Source of the DNA: Penium margaritaceum
Lineage: Eukaryota > Streptophyta > Zygnematophyceae > Desmidiales > Peniaceae
NCBI GenBank assembly: GCA_023375785.1
Contig: SZWC01000536.1
Span: forward strand, 140,948 to 204,947
Reading direction: 5' to 3'
DNA length: 64,000 nt
In this document: one piece after another, positions 21,101-32,170 of the stretch
How positions within the stretch are numbered: position 1 is the stretch's first letter
Layout: the number at the start of each line of letters is the position of its first letter
The notes under the pieces: model-generated
What the model saw: only the letters and a program-made list of their open reading frames with translations
The model's database searches: none
What the model was told of the DNA's origin: nothing
Made by a program: the position numbers and the translations under genes

Positions 21101-21149
21101 CACCTCTCAGCATTATACCTCTAGACATGCGGTGGGGCATAATACAACA

Positions 21150-22720
21150 TTCTCCCCCTTACACCTTCCAAGCTCGCTACTTCTACTTGCTCTCACTCAT
21201 CTTCCGCTGTGCCCACCAACACTTCAGAGCTGGTCATCCCGAGTCCTGCCACTCTCATGGGATTCCCATTCATGAGCTGTGCTTTGGTCAAAGAAATCTG
21301 CAAGCATGTGATGCATCCTTCAAAATTGCACCACCACCTGTCCCTTCTCCACCATGTCCCGTGCGGAGTGGTGATGCACATTGATGTGCTTTGTCCTCCT
21401 ATGCTGCAGAAGATTGTTGGTTTATAAGATAGTGCTGGTGTTCTCCTCTTGCACCATTGTTGGCTCGTGTTGTGGAACACCCTCTCTCCTAGTAACCTTC
21501 AAAGCCACTGTGCCTCCTTGACCGCTGCGGCCAATGTGACGTACTCCAACTCCATTGTAGAGTTGGTGATGCATTCCAGCTTTCTCCTATACCATGAGAC
21601 TGCTACACTAACAAGGAAGACCACGTAGCCGGATGTGGAATTCCGCTTGTCCACATCACCATTGTTGTATACATCAGTGTATTAACGCAGACCCAAAGGG
21701 TCAGACCGTCCATTGCCAGTCAACCTCAGGCACTGGTTCTAAATCTCCTGCCGTGTTTGACCGCCTTCCATTGTAATCCCCCCGCATTGGCTACATACCT
21801 GCTCATTTTACCCACCACGTAGGCCAGGTTTGGTCGAGGTGCTACCATGGTGTACATGAGGCGGCCGGCCGCCAATTGGTAGACTTCGCCTGCCATGTCC
21901 ACCCGCTCCTCTTTTATTTGCGACACCATCACCGCACTCAGTTCCCAAGTCATGGAGAGGAAATCCATCTGGCTTACAATATTCTATGTTTTCCTGCTTC
22001 AGGAACTTGGCCATATTTCTAGCCTGCCCCAGCTGAAACATGCGTGTACTCTGGTTCTACATGATGCTCACCCTGAGATAGTACTTCCCCTCTCCCATGT
22101 CCGACATCTGGACCTTGCTGCTCAGTTAATCCTTCAGCTGTTGTAGGCTTGGCAGGTCCATCGAACATAACATCAGGTTCTCCACATAAAGCACGATGAT
22201 CTGAAGGAGCTACTTGCTGTGCCGTACGTACATATTGTGACCCGAATCGTAACACTTTAAACCATTTGTTGGTACCAGCATTGGGGTGATGTTTTCTTTC
22301 TTGTACCAGGAATTTTGCATCTGGCACACCTTGCCCTCTGGCACCTCCTCTCACTCCGGAACCTCCATGTAGATCTCTTTGTACATTATGCCTTGAAGGA
22401 AGGCCATCTTCACATCCATTTGGTGGAGCTCTCTATCCTCAGTGGCTGCCACCACAAGGATTGCTCAAATGCTTATTGACTTGGCAATGGTGGCGAAGGT
22501 CTTGTCGTAGTGCTTGGCCTTACGTTAAACACATTCCTTCACCACAAGCCCTCTTTTGTACTTGTCAACTACACCTTCCTCTGTTAACTTGGTCTCAAAG
22601 AATCACTTTGAGCTGATGACCTTGGCATCTTTAAGCCTATCAACCAGCTCCCATGTGACATTTTCCGCGGTGGACGCCAACTCCAATTTGATGGCTATGT
22701 CCCATTGCTCCACTTTGGGG
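21150..22720 (-). pseudogene. Copia C RT and RNase H relic
   Basis: Minus-strand fragments across all three frames match the RT and RNase H of D, F, H and I. Examples are LYVENLMLCSMDLPSLQQL (22140-22210), LGQARNMAKFL with YCKPD (21930-22040), and LSAVMVSQIKEERVDMAGEVYQ with MVAPRPNLAYVVGKMSRYV (21726-21968). The catalytic YVDD is YVEN (22178-22189), so polymerase activity is lost. No open stretch exceeds about 110 codons. Confidence 0.83.
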
Positions 22721-22729
22721 CACTGAAGT

Positions 22730-23757
22730 GCCTATGGAACGGTTTTTGGGTCCATTTATGTAGCTAGCATGCATTGTGTCATGCCGATCAATGGGCCAGT
22801 GCTTGCTTTAAAGCACCTCTCTGCTCTCCACTTCTACATCCTTCCGCTACAGTACAGCAGTTTTGGTGGCACCTCATTGCTGTGCTGCAATCCCTCCAAC
22901 TCTGTATGCTTTGACAAAAAATCGCCCAAATGGCTCCCCTAGAGTCTCTCCCACTTTAGCAAAACATCGTCGGGATGGACGGAACGTCCAGAGGTTTCTC
23001 CTCTGTCTTTCAATGCGTACTCTGTTTGGACTGTACACCTCGGAACCCTCTATGCCTTATCGACGGGATCCTTCCAATAATCTTCACATCAGCTTCATCT
23101 GTGTCAAAGTCATTCATTTTGGTCTCTGCCTCTATCATACAATAACAATACTGTATCTTCAACTTTGGCATCCTCCTGCTCCTTGTAGTCAAGGAGCTCA
23201 AACCATTCCACTTTCTTGGGAGAGTCTGCCACATCCACTTTGTGCCTATTGAAACAACTCTCCTACTCAACGTCACCACTGTGGATAACCTCCTCCTTGT
23301 GCATGTGGTAGAGCCAACATGTCTTATGTTCGCTTTCATAGTCAAGGAACAGGTAAGGCTTTTCTCATGGCTCTAGCTTGGTGTGCATCGCTGCGCAATG
23401 TGCACCATTTTGTGTGACTTGTACCTAGACACTTTCAGATGCGCCAAACTTAGCTTTCACCCACTCCGAACCTCTGGTGTCATCTTCCAGTTGCTCTTCT
23501 CCTTCTGCACAACAGTAGGGGTAAGGTTGATGGTGTAGCCCTCTGTGTACACGGATTTTGCCGAGAAGCTCCGCGACGATTCCATATCCACTAACATCAT
23601 CTGTATAATGTTGAGCAGCAGCTGGTTTTCCTGCTCTGCCATGCCATTAGACTCTGGGAAAATGACACTGTTTTTTACCTTGTCATGCCCGACAGCTTCA
23701 ACCACAACGGTACATCCCACATATTCTCTGCCGTTGACACTTTGTAGCATTACGATC
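22730..23757 (-). pseudogene. Copia C linker and C-terminal integrase relic
   Basis: Minus-strand 23457-23750 holds VNGREYVGC, then ESNGMAEQENQLLLNIIQMMLVD and YTINLTPTVVQKEKSNW, homologous to the NGGEYVGC...SNGVAERANQ and NLTPTAVLKGK blocks of Copia F. Catalytic Asp in the RSDNGGEY block is lost (QSVNGREY). The linker with its acidic stretch follows toward 22730. The junction to Copia D at 23757-23759 falls inside this domain. Confidence 0.8.
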
Positions 23758-23758
23758 T

Positions 23759-24570
23759 GTCAAAAAATGGTTCCCGGGGTTGAGGCAGTTCCAATGTTCG
23801 CCGACGAGTCTGCACTTGGTGTTCACGGCTCTCTCTGTTTTGGGCATGGATCCTGAGTCTAAGCGTGAGCTTTCTGGTCGCCTCACGCTATGTTTCTTGG
23901 AGTGCAAGACAGTTGTGATACAGTCACTTTTGCAAAGGGAATACCGTAATTTTGCATCAGATTTATACGATGGACATTCCGGAGGCGCAGATGTCCCTAC
24001 GTGTAGCGGCGGTTCCCATTGCGCCTTTGGGGTCTGTTTTGATGAGTTAATCATCATGTTTGGTGATGGGGACTGACGTGGGTCGAAACCTGTTCGCGGA
24101 CCTGCAGTCAAAATTTTGACCAAGTCCCCGAGTAACAAATTGTACTAGTGATTTTCAGGCTCGGAGCCATGATTTTGGCCAAGTCCCTCAGTAACAAAAG
24201 TGCACCACTGAAATCCGGCGGATCATCCAACGGACGCCTCGGGAGTCCTTCCAGAGCGAAATCCCTACATGGAGTTTTGTTAATCACTCCGGTCAATAAT
24301 TTACTGGCAGTCAAAGCGCGGCCAGCTCCCAGAGCTGTCGCGCACATCCCAACTTTGGAAGCCAATATCTCCCTTGTTACTAGTCCGATTCCAGTGAAAC
24401 AACTTCCACCAAATTCAAGGACTCGTCAGATTTTCATGGACATTCTTCATTTCAGGATCCAAGAAACTTTCAAGTCGCGAGATCCATTGTTGAGGAATTT
24501 CCTCTCTCTGGCGGCTCGTCGGCGCCTCCCGGTGCCACACTTGGACATGCAGAGGGGCAAATCTTCAACA
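23759..24570 (-). repeat. Copia D 3' LTR
   Basis: Starts TGTCAAAAAATGG on the plus strand and ends ATCTTCAACA, followed by the complement of the polypurine tract (TTCTCCCCCTAGCACC). It contains the shared LTR blocks at about 24205-24230 (GGCGGATCATCCAACGG) and 24350-24410 (ATATCTCCCTTGTTACTAG). Confidence 0.85.
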
Positions 24571-24584
24571 TTCTCCCCCTAGCA

Positions 24585-26270
24585 CCTGCTATGCCTGCTG
24601 CTCCTGCTTGCTCTCACTCATCTTCCGCTACACCCTTCAGCCCATCATAGCTGGTTATCCCAAGTCCGGCCACACTCAATGCGTGCTGGTCCACGGGTTG
24701 TGCTTTGGTCAAGCCATTCGCAAGCATGATGTGTTGCAGTGCTACACTCCTACAACACCACCTGCTCCTTTTCAACCATGTCCCGTGCATAGTGATAACG
24801 CACGTCAAAGTGCTTTGTCCTCTTGTGCGACGTCGGGTTATTGGTCAGCGTGATTGAGCCAGTGTTGTCCTCTTGCACCATCGTAGGCTCCTACTGCGGC
24901 ACGCCCAGCTCCTCCAGCAACCTGTGGAGCCATACCGCCTCCTTGACGGCCTCACCCAGCGTGATGTACTCTGCTTCCACTGTGGAGGTGACGACACTGT
25001 CCTGCTTCCTGCTACACCACGAAACCATTGCACCAGCGAGGAAGAACACGTAGCCGGATGTGGACTTCCACGTGTCCACATCGCCAGCGTAGTCTGCATA
25101 CGTATAGCACACCAGACGCAAAGGATCCACCCGCCCCTTGCCGTCGTACCTCAAGCGTGCATGCCGCGTTGCCCATAGGTGGCGGAGAATGCGCTAGACC
25201 GCCTGCTAGTGTAGTGGCGTTGGATCGGCCACGTACCTGCTCACTTGGCCCACCGCGTAGGCCAGGTCCGGTCGAGTCGCCACCATAGCATACATGAGGC
25301 TGCCCACCGCCGATTGGTAGGGCACCCCTGCCATATCCTCCTGCTCATCTTTTGTTTACGTCGCCATTGCCGCACGCAGTTCACAGGTTGTGGAGACCAG
25401 ACTGCCAAGTGGTTTACACTCCTCCATGTCGTACCGCTTTAGCACCTCGGCCACGTATTTGGCCTACCCCAGCTCAAGTGTGCGCGCCCTCCGGTTCTGC
25501 GTGATGCTCACCCCAAGGTAGTACATTAGCTCCCCCATGTTTGATATCTGGAATATGGTGCTTAGCTACTCTTTCAGCCGATGTAGGCGCGGTAGATCCA
25601 CGGAGCAAAAAATCAGGTCATCCACATCGAGTGCAACGATCTGATGGAGCTATTTGTCGCGTTGCATGTACACGCTGTGATCTGCCTCACATCGCTTGAA
25701 CCCGAGTTGTGCCATGAAGCTGTCCATTTGGTGGTACTAGTAACTTGGCGATTGTTTTAGCCAGTACAAGGACTTTCGCAGCTTACACTTTTTGCCCTCC
25801 AGCGCCTCCACCCCCTCTGGCACCTCCATGTAGATTTCTTTGTCTATGATACCATTGAGGAAGTTCGTCTTTACGTCCATTTGGTGGAGCTCCATGTCCT
25901 TCGCGACCGCCACCGCAGGGATTGCCCGGATGCTTGTGAATTTGGCGACAGGAGAAAACTTCTCATTGTAGTGCTTGCACGTAGCTGTGCGTATCCTTTT
26001 GCCACAAGCTGCACCTTATGTTTATCAACCACACCTTCCTTTGTGAACTTGGTCTTAAAGACCCACTTTGAACCAATGACCTTGGCATCTTTTGTCCTGT
26101 CAACCAGCTCCCACGTGTCATTTTTCGTGATGGACGCCAGCTCCGATTTGATGGCTGCGTCCAATTGATCCACTTAGGGCCATGCAAGCGCCTCTTACAC
26201 GGTTTTTGGCTCCATTGATGCCGTCAGCATGTACCGCGTCATGCGGATCCATCGACCGTTCTTGCGTCAA
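24585..26270 (-). pseudogene. Copia D RT and RNase H
   Basis: RT N-terminus at 25871-26173 (AIKSELASITKNDTWELVD, GSKWVFKTKFTKEGVVDKH), then frame changes. The active-site box reads DVDD near 25617-25630, with the leading Tyr changed. RNase H at 24891-25154 has CYTYADYAGD, KSTSGYVFFLAG and STVEAEYITL. A TAG stands at the PRCWY Trp codon (minus 25739-25737), as in F and I. Another TAG replaces the Gln in GVPQ(Q)EP (24891-24893), as in H. Confidence 0.88.
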
Positions 26271-26477
26271 AACACTTCCCTGCTTTCTGCTGCCTCTCGC
26301 TGCGGTGTAGTAGTTTTTGTGGTGCATCATCACTCTGCTACGATCCCTCTTACTCAGCACGCTCCGGTGAATCATCCACTGGACTAATCCCCAAGGATCT
26401 CCCTCGCTCCGATAAAACATCGCCCGAACGACCGGCGCGTCCGATGGATTTTCTACCTACGCCCGATGCACACTCTA
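26271..26477 (-). pseudogene. Copia D linker, part adjoining RT
   Basis: Short linker between RT and the hAT-1 insertion, with the frame fragment ASMEPKTV leading into RT. It continues beyond hAT-1 at 30589. Low complexity and not conserved. Confidence 0.65.
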
Positions 26478-26485
26478 CTGGGAGT
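26478..26485. repeat. hAT-1 target site duplication (CTGGGAGT)
   Basis: Exact partner at 30581-30588. Both copies are Copia D linker sequence. Confidence 0.9.
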
Positions 26486-26542
26486 AATTGTTGCCTTTGT
26501 TGCTTGTAGGAGGTGCATTACAACGACATCGGCACCGCAAGG

Positions 26543-26565
26543 CACATCGATGCTTCATCGATGTG
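26543..26565. promoter_or_regulatory. hAT-1 left subterminal palindrome
   Basis: CACATCGATG, 3 nt, CATCGATGTG: a perfect 10-bp inverted repeat about 60 bp from the left end. The same CATCGATG core recurs at 30494-30507 and 30519-30530 near the right end, and at both ends of hAT-2 (56215-56270, 59204-59226). Subterminal repeats of this kind are transposase-binding sites in known hAT elements; that role is inferred here. Confidence 0.75.
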
Positions 26566-27376
26566 GAATAGGGTCGTGGCCATTACCGAGACCATCCGAG
26601 CCACAGTTTCAGACACGCCCACTTCGTCACACGGATTATTACCACCACAAAACTAGTTTCCGTGTTCGGCTTCGGAGCCCTTGTTGCCTAGGCGCATGCT
26701 TGCATTCACGGCAGATACATTATTCTCTCCATGTAGCATGATTGCATATAATGGAAAAATGGGTTTCTTGCATGTGGAGGTGGTCATGTCAACATTCGAC
26801 AGGGTGGACTGATGGACAACGCTCAGCCCTCATCCTCGCCCAACCTTTTTACGTCCAATTGCATGCGCAACCTTGTTCTTTGGCGATCATGCAGACCAAT
26901 GAACAAGCAACAGAGATGAAGGTCAAAATCTAAATTAGTGAAAGTTTATGCACTCGACAATTGCGTCCAACAAACATGGTTTGCCTGCAAACTGACCGAG
27001 ACATTGTTTCCGTTATGAATCACGGATTACATTTATTATGCCGCTTTCCCCCATGCAAACATTCAAACCACATTTGAACCACAATCGATGCAAAGAAAAG
27101 CAAGAACTGATCGACGATTGGTTCCTTGGCCATTCAGGCTGCTGAATCGATGGTTTATGATCGTCGATCGTGGACCGTCGATTCGGCAGCCAAATCAGCC
27201 GTTACCAAGGCAAGGCAGCCCTGAGTGCATTGAACACCAAGAACTGCTTCATTTGTGACGAATCAACCCGTGCTTGTGTCTTAGTAACAACACAGCGCCC
27301 TGCTCCACGATGTATTCAAAACTTAGTCAGATTAGGCGTTACCGCCGGGTTCCACCCGGCGGACATTCCTCTTGCC

Positions 27377-29990
27377 ATGGCTGCTTAACCAAGCTCACAG
27401 CCAAGCCCAAACAGAGCTTTCACCGCTTCGTCCAGTCCCTCAACTGCTCCAGTGTCTGCTGTGTCTTCCCAGTTTGACGCGAGCAAGTGGAATCCACCTA
27501 GGAGGAGGGCACTGACTGGTGAATGTCTCACCAAGGATCTGTCCAAGCACTGCGAACCGTCTCCGACGAGCAACAAGAAGGCAGGCTTTGTTTGTGGGTT
27601 GTGTGCAAAGAAAGTCAGCTGTACGTGTGACCGCATCCGCAGCCACTTTGCTTGCAATGATCCGAACGTGGGGAAGTGTCCCCATCCTCCACCAACAACT
27701 AGGGACGCTCTGGGTTTATAGCGTGTCCCTCCTCCTGCAGCAGGATGGCAGCCATACAGTGCGAAGCTGTACAAGGGAGAGGGTGCAGAGTGGGGAACCA
27801 AGGACAAGCTTGTTGCTTGGCTGAAGCTGTGGGAGGCACAAGAGAAGGAAACACAGGCAGCCATGGTAGGAATCACGCTTTAGAAGGACTCCAGTGACGA
27901 TGAAGATGGACACACCATCCGTCCAAGCAGCCCGGTAGCCACAACAAATCTCGAGAGTGAGATACCACTTTTTGACATTAACAAGGCTGCATCCTTCCGG
28001 CAATCAACCATGGTGGAGCACTCAGACAGGTACTACAATGACCGCTGCCAGCTGGACATCGTAAAGCTGATGGCCATTGCAGCCCTGCCTGTATCGTTCT
28101 GTCGTGAACCGGTTCTCCTCGAAGTCATCAAGTCAGGGAAGAAGACTACTGCCGGTTTCCGGTTGCCAAGCAGTGACACTATGACCACTGACCTGCTGCC
28201 TATGTTGGATGCAGAGTTGGCTGAGCTTGATGCACCACTGATGCAGGGATGGTCGACCTACGGAACAAGCCTGGCTGTGGATGAGTGGCCGGACAGGTAG
28301 GTTAGACCCATCTACAATGCCATGGCAGTGAATGCCATGGGATCTGTCCACCTGTTTTCACGTGATGCCAGTGGACTGACAAGGGATGCTGACCATGCTG
28401 CTTCCATGATAGAGGCAGAAATCACAGCAGTGGGTGAGGACAGAGTTGTTTCTGTAATCTGTGACAATGCGTCCGTCAACAAGAAAGCATTTTCCGAGCT
28501 CAGGCAGAAGTTCCCAAAGCTGTTCTTCAAAGGATGTTGTGCGAATAACATAGACCTCATCATGAAGGACGTTGGAAAGTCGGCATGGGGTGCTGGGATC
28601 ATTAGGAAATGTGAGAAGGTGATTTCCTTTTTCAGGAACAACGCCATGCCTCGGACATGGCTTAAGGACAAGACAGGGGGAAAGGTGCTGAAGAACAGGT
28701 GTGACACCCGTTTTGCTTCTGTCTTTGACATGGTTGAGAGGTTGCTGGTGCTGAGGAAGTTGGAGGAGTTTGTGCAGCTGGATGTTTGGAAGCAGATTGG
28801 GTCACAAAGGGATGTGGGGTTCAGGAGCAGGAAGAAGGAGGTGAGAAGGATTGTACGTCGCAAGGTCTTCTGGCTGCAGGTGAGACAGCGGAAGGATCTG
28901 CTGTTGCCGTTGGTGAAGGTGTTGCGTGTGGCTGACTCGCCTGGTGGGGGGGCTTGGTGAAATTTACGAGGGGTTGCTTGACTGTGCTGAACAGATGAGG
29001 GCACTAGCCGAGAAGAAAGGAAGGAAGGGGAGGAAGGTTGCAGAGTGCCACGTAAAGTTTGTTTTGAGTAGGCTGGACCACCGCTGGTCTGAGGACATGT
29101 CGTGTCCTCTGTGTGCCGCTCCTCGGCGGCTGCATCCAAAGCACTTCGGGAATGACCTGTCCAAGGATGCGACCACCCTACAGGCCTGGTTGGCCATGGT
29201 GGAGGCTTTGGTTCCTGAGGATAAGCAGGACGAAATCATGAAGGAGATTGGGGTCCTCCAGTTGGCACAGAAAACAGTGAACCATGATCCCATGGTGACC
29301 CTGCGGAGGAATGCGAAGGCTGTTGCTGCAGTTGCAAAAGTGAATTGTGGGACAATGACTGCCATTGAGTGGCACATGAACTACATGTGCAATCTTCCAG
29401 TGCTGCGAGATTCGGCCTTGAAGCTCCTGCCCCATCTGCTGCTCCCTCTTCAGCTGCCGCTCCCTCCCCACCGGCTGCTCCCTCATCACCTGCTGCTCTC
29501 ACCCCACTTTCTGCAACTGCACCAGTTCCTGGTACCTCCCCACTTGCCTGTCCTTCCCCACCCGCTCTTGCTTCTTCACCTCCCCTTCTTCCCAGCCTGG
29601 TGTGCCGTTGTCATCTGCTTCCCTCTCTGTAGGCCGCGGTCCAGGCCAGGTCCTTTGCTGCTTTTCTCCCATTCCTACCGTGGTGTTTGCGCAAGCGAAC
29701 ATGATGGGCAGGTGGGAAGACCAGGTGCGGAAGGAGAAGCAGGTGGATCAGGTGATGGACAAGGAGCAGGTGAGGAAGGAGCAGCTGGTGGCCAGTTGGC
29801 TTCAACAACAACACGTGATCCAGTATCAACAGCAGCTTCAAGGATTGGCAGTTCAAATCATAGTGCAAAGCGTGCTGCCCTTGTTGCCCTGGCAGTAGCA
29901 AGGGCATCAAAACGTCCTACAGGTAGTGTAGTGGCAGCTACAACAGCCACTAGGTTGGCAAGGCGCAGAGCTGCCACATTCCGAAAGTAG
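27377..29990 (+). pseudogene. hAT-1 transposase (zinc finger, DUF659, hAT C-terminus)
   Basis: Begins at ATG 27377. A BED-like zinc finger (VCGLCAKK...CDRIRSHFAC...CPHP) lies at about 27590-27690. DUF659 follows from about 28000 (GTSLAVDEW, HLFSRDASGLTRDADHAASM, VVSVICDNASVNKKA, KGCCANNIDLIMKDVGK). The rest of the catalytic domain reaches about 29000, then a Cys-containing segment (SCPLCAAP), a proline/alanine-rich stretch and a basic C-terminus. In-frame stops occur at 27386, 27719, 27881 and 28298, with frameshifts near 28945 and in 29400-29700. Three of the four stops are C-to-T changes relative to hAT-2. Inactive. Confidence 0.88.
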
Positions 29991-30493
29991 GGCAGTGTTC
30001 TGTCAATGTTGTTGAGAGTATGTGTCAGATTTTATATTCTATGATTCACAAATCCATTTCCATCATGTGCATTGCATTGTTACAATTCCACTGATGTGGA
30101 ATGAATATGGGAAAAGCTCAGTCCGTGGAGGTTGTGTACACATGCGAATGAAATGGTGGACAATGTGTAACTCGAAGCTACATGCCGGATGTTTATGCTT
30201 TGTTATGATTTGCTCTGTGCATGATTAGTGTGCATGTGGCACAATGGCTTCAGGTAACGTTCAGTATAGTACTGTTTAGTGCTCATCAGTATTTGAGAAG
30301 CAGTGCAAATTCATAACTACCACATTTTCACAATAGATATGTGTGTGACCAGGTGCCTTGATAAAGGTAATCACCTTGAAAGATGCCATAAATGAGGGTT
30401 TGAAGTGGTCTTCAATTTCACATCTTTGGCTACCTCACACATTTTTTGCAATCCCATGTTCCAATGCATATGAACTGACACCGTCCACTATGT
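29991..30493 (+). other. hAT-1 3' untranslated part
   Basis: AT-richer sequence between the transposase stop and the right subterminal palindromes. It aligns with 56271-56771 of hAT-2 (reverse orientation), for example around CACATTTT and TGCCATAAATGAGGG. No gene. Confidence 0.7.
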
Positions 30494-30530
30494 CCACATC
30501 GATGTGGCAAACCTTGGGTACATCGATGTA
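30494..30530. promoter_or_regulatory. hAT-1 right subterminal palindromes
   Basis: CCACATCGATGTGG (30494-30507) and TACATCGATGTA (30519-30530) are perfect palindromes 50-85 bp from the right end. They share the ACATCGATGT core with the left end and with hAT-2. Confidence 0.75.
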
Positions 30531-30588
30531 TTGATGTGGACATTGATCTACCGATGTTCGAGGCACCAAGGTCAACACTACTGGGAGT

Positions 30589-31700
30589 GCACACCTTTTC
30601 ACCCTCGGTGCCTCATCCGCCGGATCCTTATAGTGGATCTCCTCATAAGCTTGATCATCATCAATTTCCTCCGCAGCGGCTGCCACCGCTGGTGCACCTT
30701 TGCGCTCTGATGCCGCATCCTCAACTTCGGCATCCGCTGGCTCCTTCTCATAGTCAAGGAGCTAGAAGCACTCCCCCGTCTTTGGAGAGTCCACCATGCC
30801 TGCGTCGTTGATACTGATATAGCTCTACTTCTCATCAAACTTGATATCTCGGCTATGAATTACCTCCTCCTTGTGCATGTTGTAGAGCATGTATGCCTTA
30901 TGCGCACTCTCATAGCCAAGGAAGAGATACGACTTTGCCCGCGGCTCTAGCTTGATATCGCGCCTTTGCGCAGCCTGCACCACCACGTGCGCCTTACATC
31001 CAGATACTTTCAGGTATGCCACACTTGGCTTGCGCCAGCTCCAAACCTCCTGCAAAGTCTTCAAGCTGCTCTTCCCCTTGAGTACCGCTGTGGGGGTGAG
31101 GTTGATTGTGTAGCTCGCCGTACGCATAGCTTCCGTCTAGAAGCTTTGCGACAAATTCCACATCCACCAACATGGTCCTTACCATGTTCAGCAGCGTCTG
31201 GTTTGCCCGCTCCGCCATGCCATTTGACTAAGGCAAATACATCGCAGTTTGTTCCCATTTCATGCCCTGCTACTTCATCCACCCGCTACAGCGCACAAAA
31301 TCTCCGTCGTTGTCGCTACGTAGTGCTCTAGCCTTCCGGTCATTCTGCCTCTCCACCGCGGGGACATACTCCTTTTGCTGGTCCAGGACCTTGCCTTTCC
31401 GCTTCATGAAGTACAGGTCGAGTTTTCTGCTGCAGTCATCTTTGCTGGTGACGAAGTAACCCACGCCACTCTTTGACAATTTCTTGAATGGTCCGCACAT
31501 GTCACTGTGCACGACCTCCAGAAGGTCTGAGGCGTGATTCACATTCTCGTTGAACGGTTTGTGCCGCGCCTTGCCCAAAATACAAGGCTCGTACTTTTTG
31601 TGTTTTACTGCATCTGTCGCCTTTTGCGCATTGTCGGTGACGAGGCCACGTACCAGCTTGCGCTTTGCCATCTCCTTCATGACTACAAGTGAGGAATGCC
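30589..31700 (-). pseudogene. Copia D integrase and linker continuation
   Basis: After hAT-1 the linker resumes. Integrase pieces read on the minus strand are 31270-31680 (VHSDMCGPFKKLSKSG, DDCSRKLDLYFMKRK, LRSDNDGDFVRCSGW), 30994-31218 (AERANQTLLNMVRTMLVD) and 30825-31127 (TASYTINLTPTAVLKGKSS, KLEPRAKSYLFLGYESAHKAY). First and second catalytic Asp remain in HSDMCGP and RSDN. Stops and frame changes separate the parts. Confidence 0.88.
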
Positions 31701-32170
31701 CCAGTCGTCAGTGCCAGAGCTCCACATCAGCTCCCCCTCCTTGGCCAGGTTGACGGTGCGAAACTGCAAGTCTGCGGAGTTTGTTGCCGTATGGATCACC
31801 TTGGTCTCCACAATGTAGAGGCCTCCCTCGCGCTTAGCCTCCAGCACGGGCTCTCCGCCACCGTCCTTCCGCTCAACTGCCTCTCTTCTCCTGAAGAGCA
31901 CCTCGTACCCCTTGTCCATCAGGCGGCTGGCACTTAGAATGTCAGCCAAGCAGGGTACGTGCTACACGTCCTTGATGACGTGCTACACCCACTTTCTACC
32001 AACCACCATCTCCACGTCCACGTCTCCTTGGCTAGCCGCCGGCTCGACTTTGTCGTTCGTGACCACCATGGATTTTGTGGACTTGGTGTAATTGAAGAAC
32101 CCAGCCTTCTCAACCTGTGTATGCTCCTCCACTTTCGAGTGAAGGCATTGCCGACTGGCCTTATTGAGGT
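31683..32170 (-). pseudogene. Copia D protease and GAG-pre-integrase
   Basis: The frame fragment EEHTQVEKAGFFNYTKSTKS then LADILSASRLMDKGYEVLF matches the protease-to-integrase segment of F and I. The catalytic DSG is HSK (CLHSKVEEHTQ), so the protease is dead. 31683-31949 is the longest open piece (88 codons). Confidence 0.8.

Larger units (their letters stand above)
19490..21149 (-). repeat. Copia C 3' LTR relic
   Basis: Pieces align with the D and H LTRs: GAGTTCCAATGTGGCC near 19506, the block around TCTGAGTCAAAGCGAGAGC near 19566, TGGGGATTGACGGGGTTTGA near 20590, and the CGCACACCCCGAGTTTGAGA block near 20850. It ends AATACAACA at 21149, followed by the complement of a polypurine tract (TTCTCCCCCTTACACC). 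An unrelated insertion and a double hairpin lie within it. Confidence 0.75.
19490..23757 (-). mobile_element. Copia C, truncated and heavily decayed
   Basis: Minus-strand order from right to left: integrase C-terminal part, linker, RT, RNase H, polypurine tract, 3' LTR. The left LTR (19490-21149) is recognisable by alignment with those of D and H, with a large insertion and an inverted duplication inside. The RT box is YVEN. On the right the element stops at 23757 inside the integrase where Copia D's LTR begins; gag, protease and 5' LTR are absent from the window. No target duplication can be identified. Confidence 0.82.
26486..30580 (+). mobile_element. hAT-1: DUF659-type hAT DNA transposon inside Copia D
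   Basis: Terminal inverted repeats are imperfect: AATTGTTGCCTTTGTTGC at the left, and TAGTGTTGACCTTGGTGCC read inward from the right. CTGGGAGT flanks both ends (26478-26485 and 30581-30588), the 8-bp duplication expected of hAT; a ninth shared base (A) leaves the border uncertain by 1 nt. Copia D linker sequence resumes at once on the right. It encodes a decayed transposase (27377-29990). hAT-2 shares ends, transposase and subterminal palindromes, so they are one family. About 4.1 kb. Confidence 0.92.

Noticed and set aside
29369-29632. Pro/Ala/Ser-rich 87-codon frame in hAT-1
   Set aside because: Not a separate gene. It lies within the transposase 3' region in a shifted frame and probably reflects the protein's low-complexity segment after frameshifts.
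30994-31282. Tandem overlapping frames suggesting two integrase genes in D
   Set aside because: One integrase with frameshifts; the frames cover the same homologous residues.
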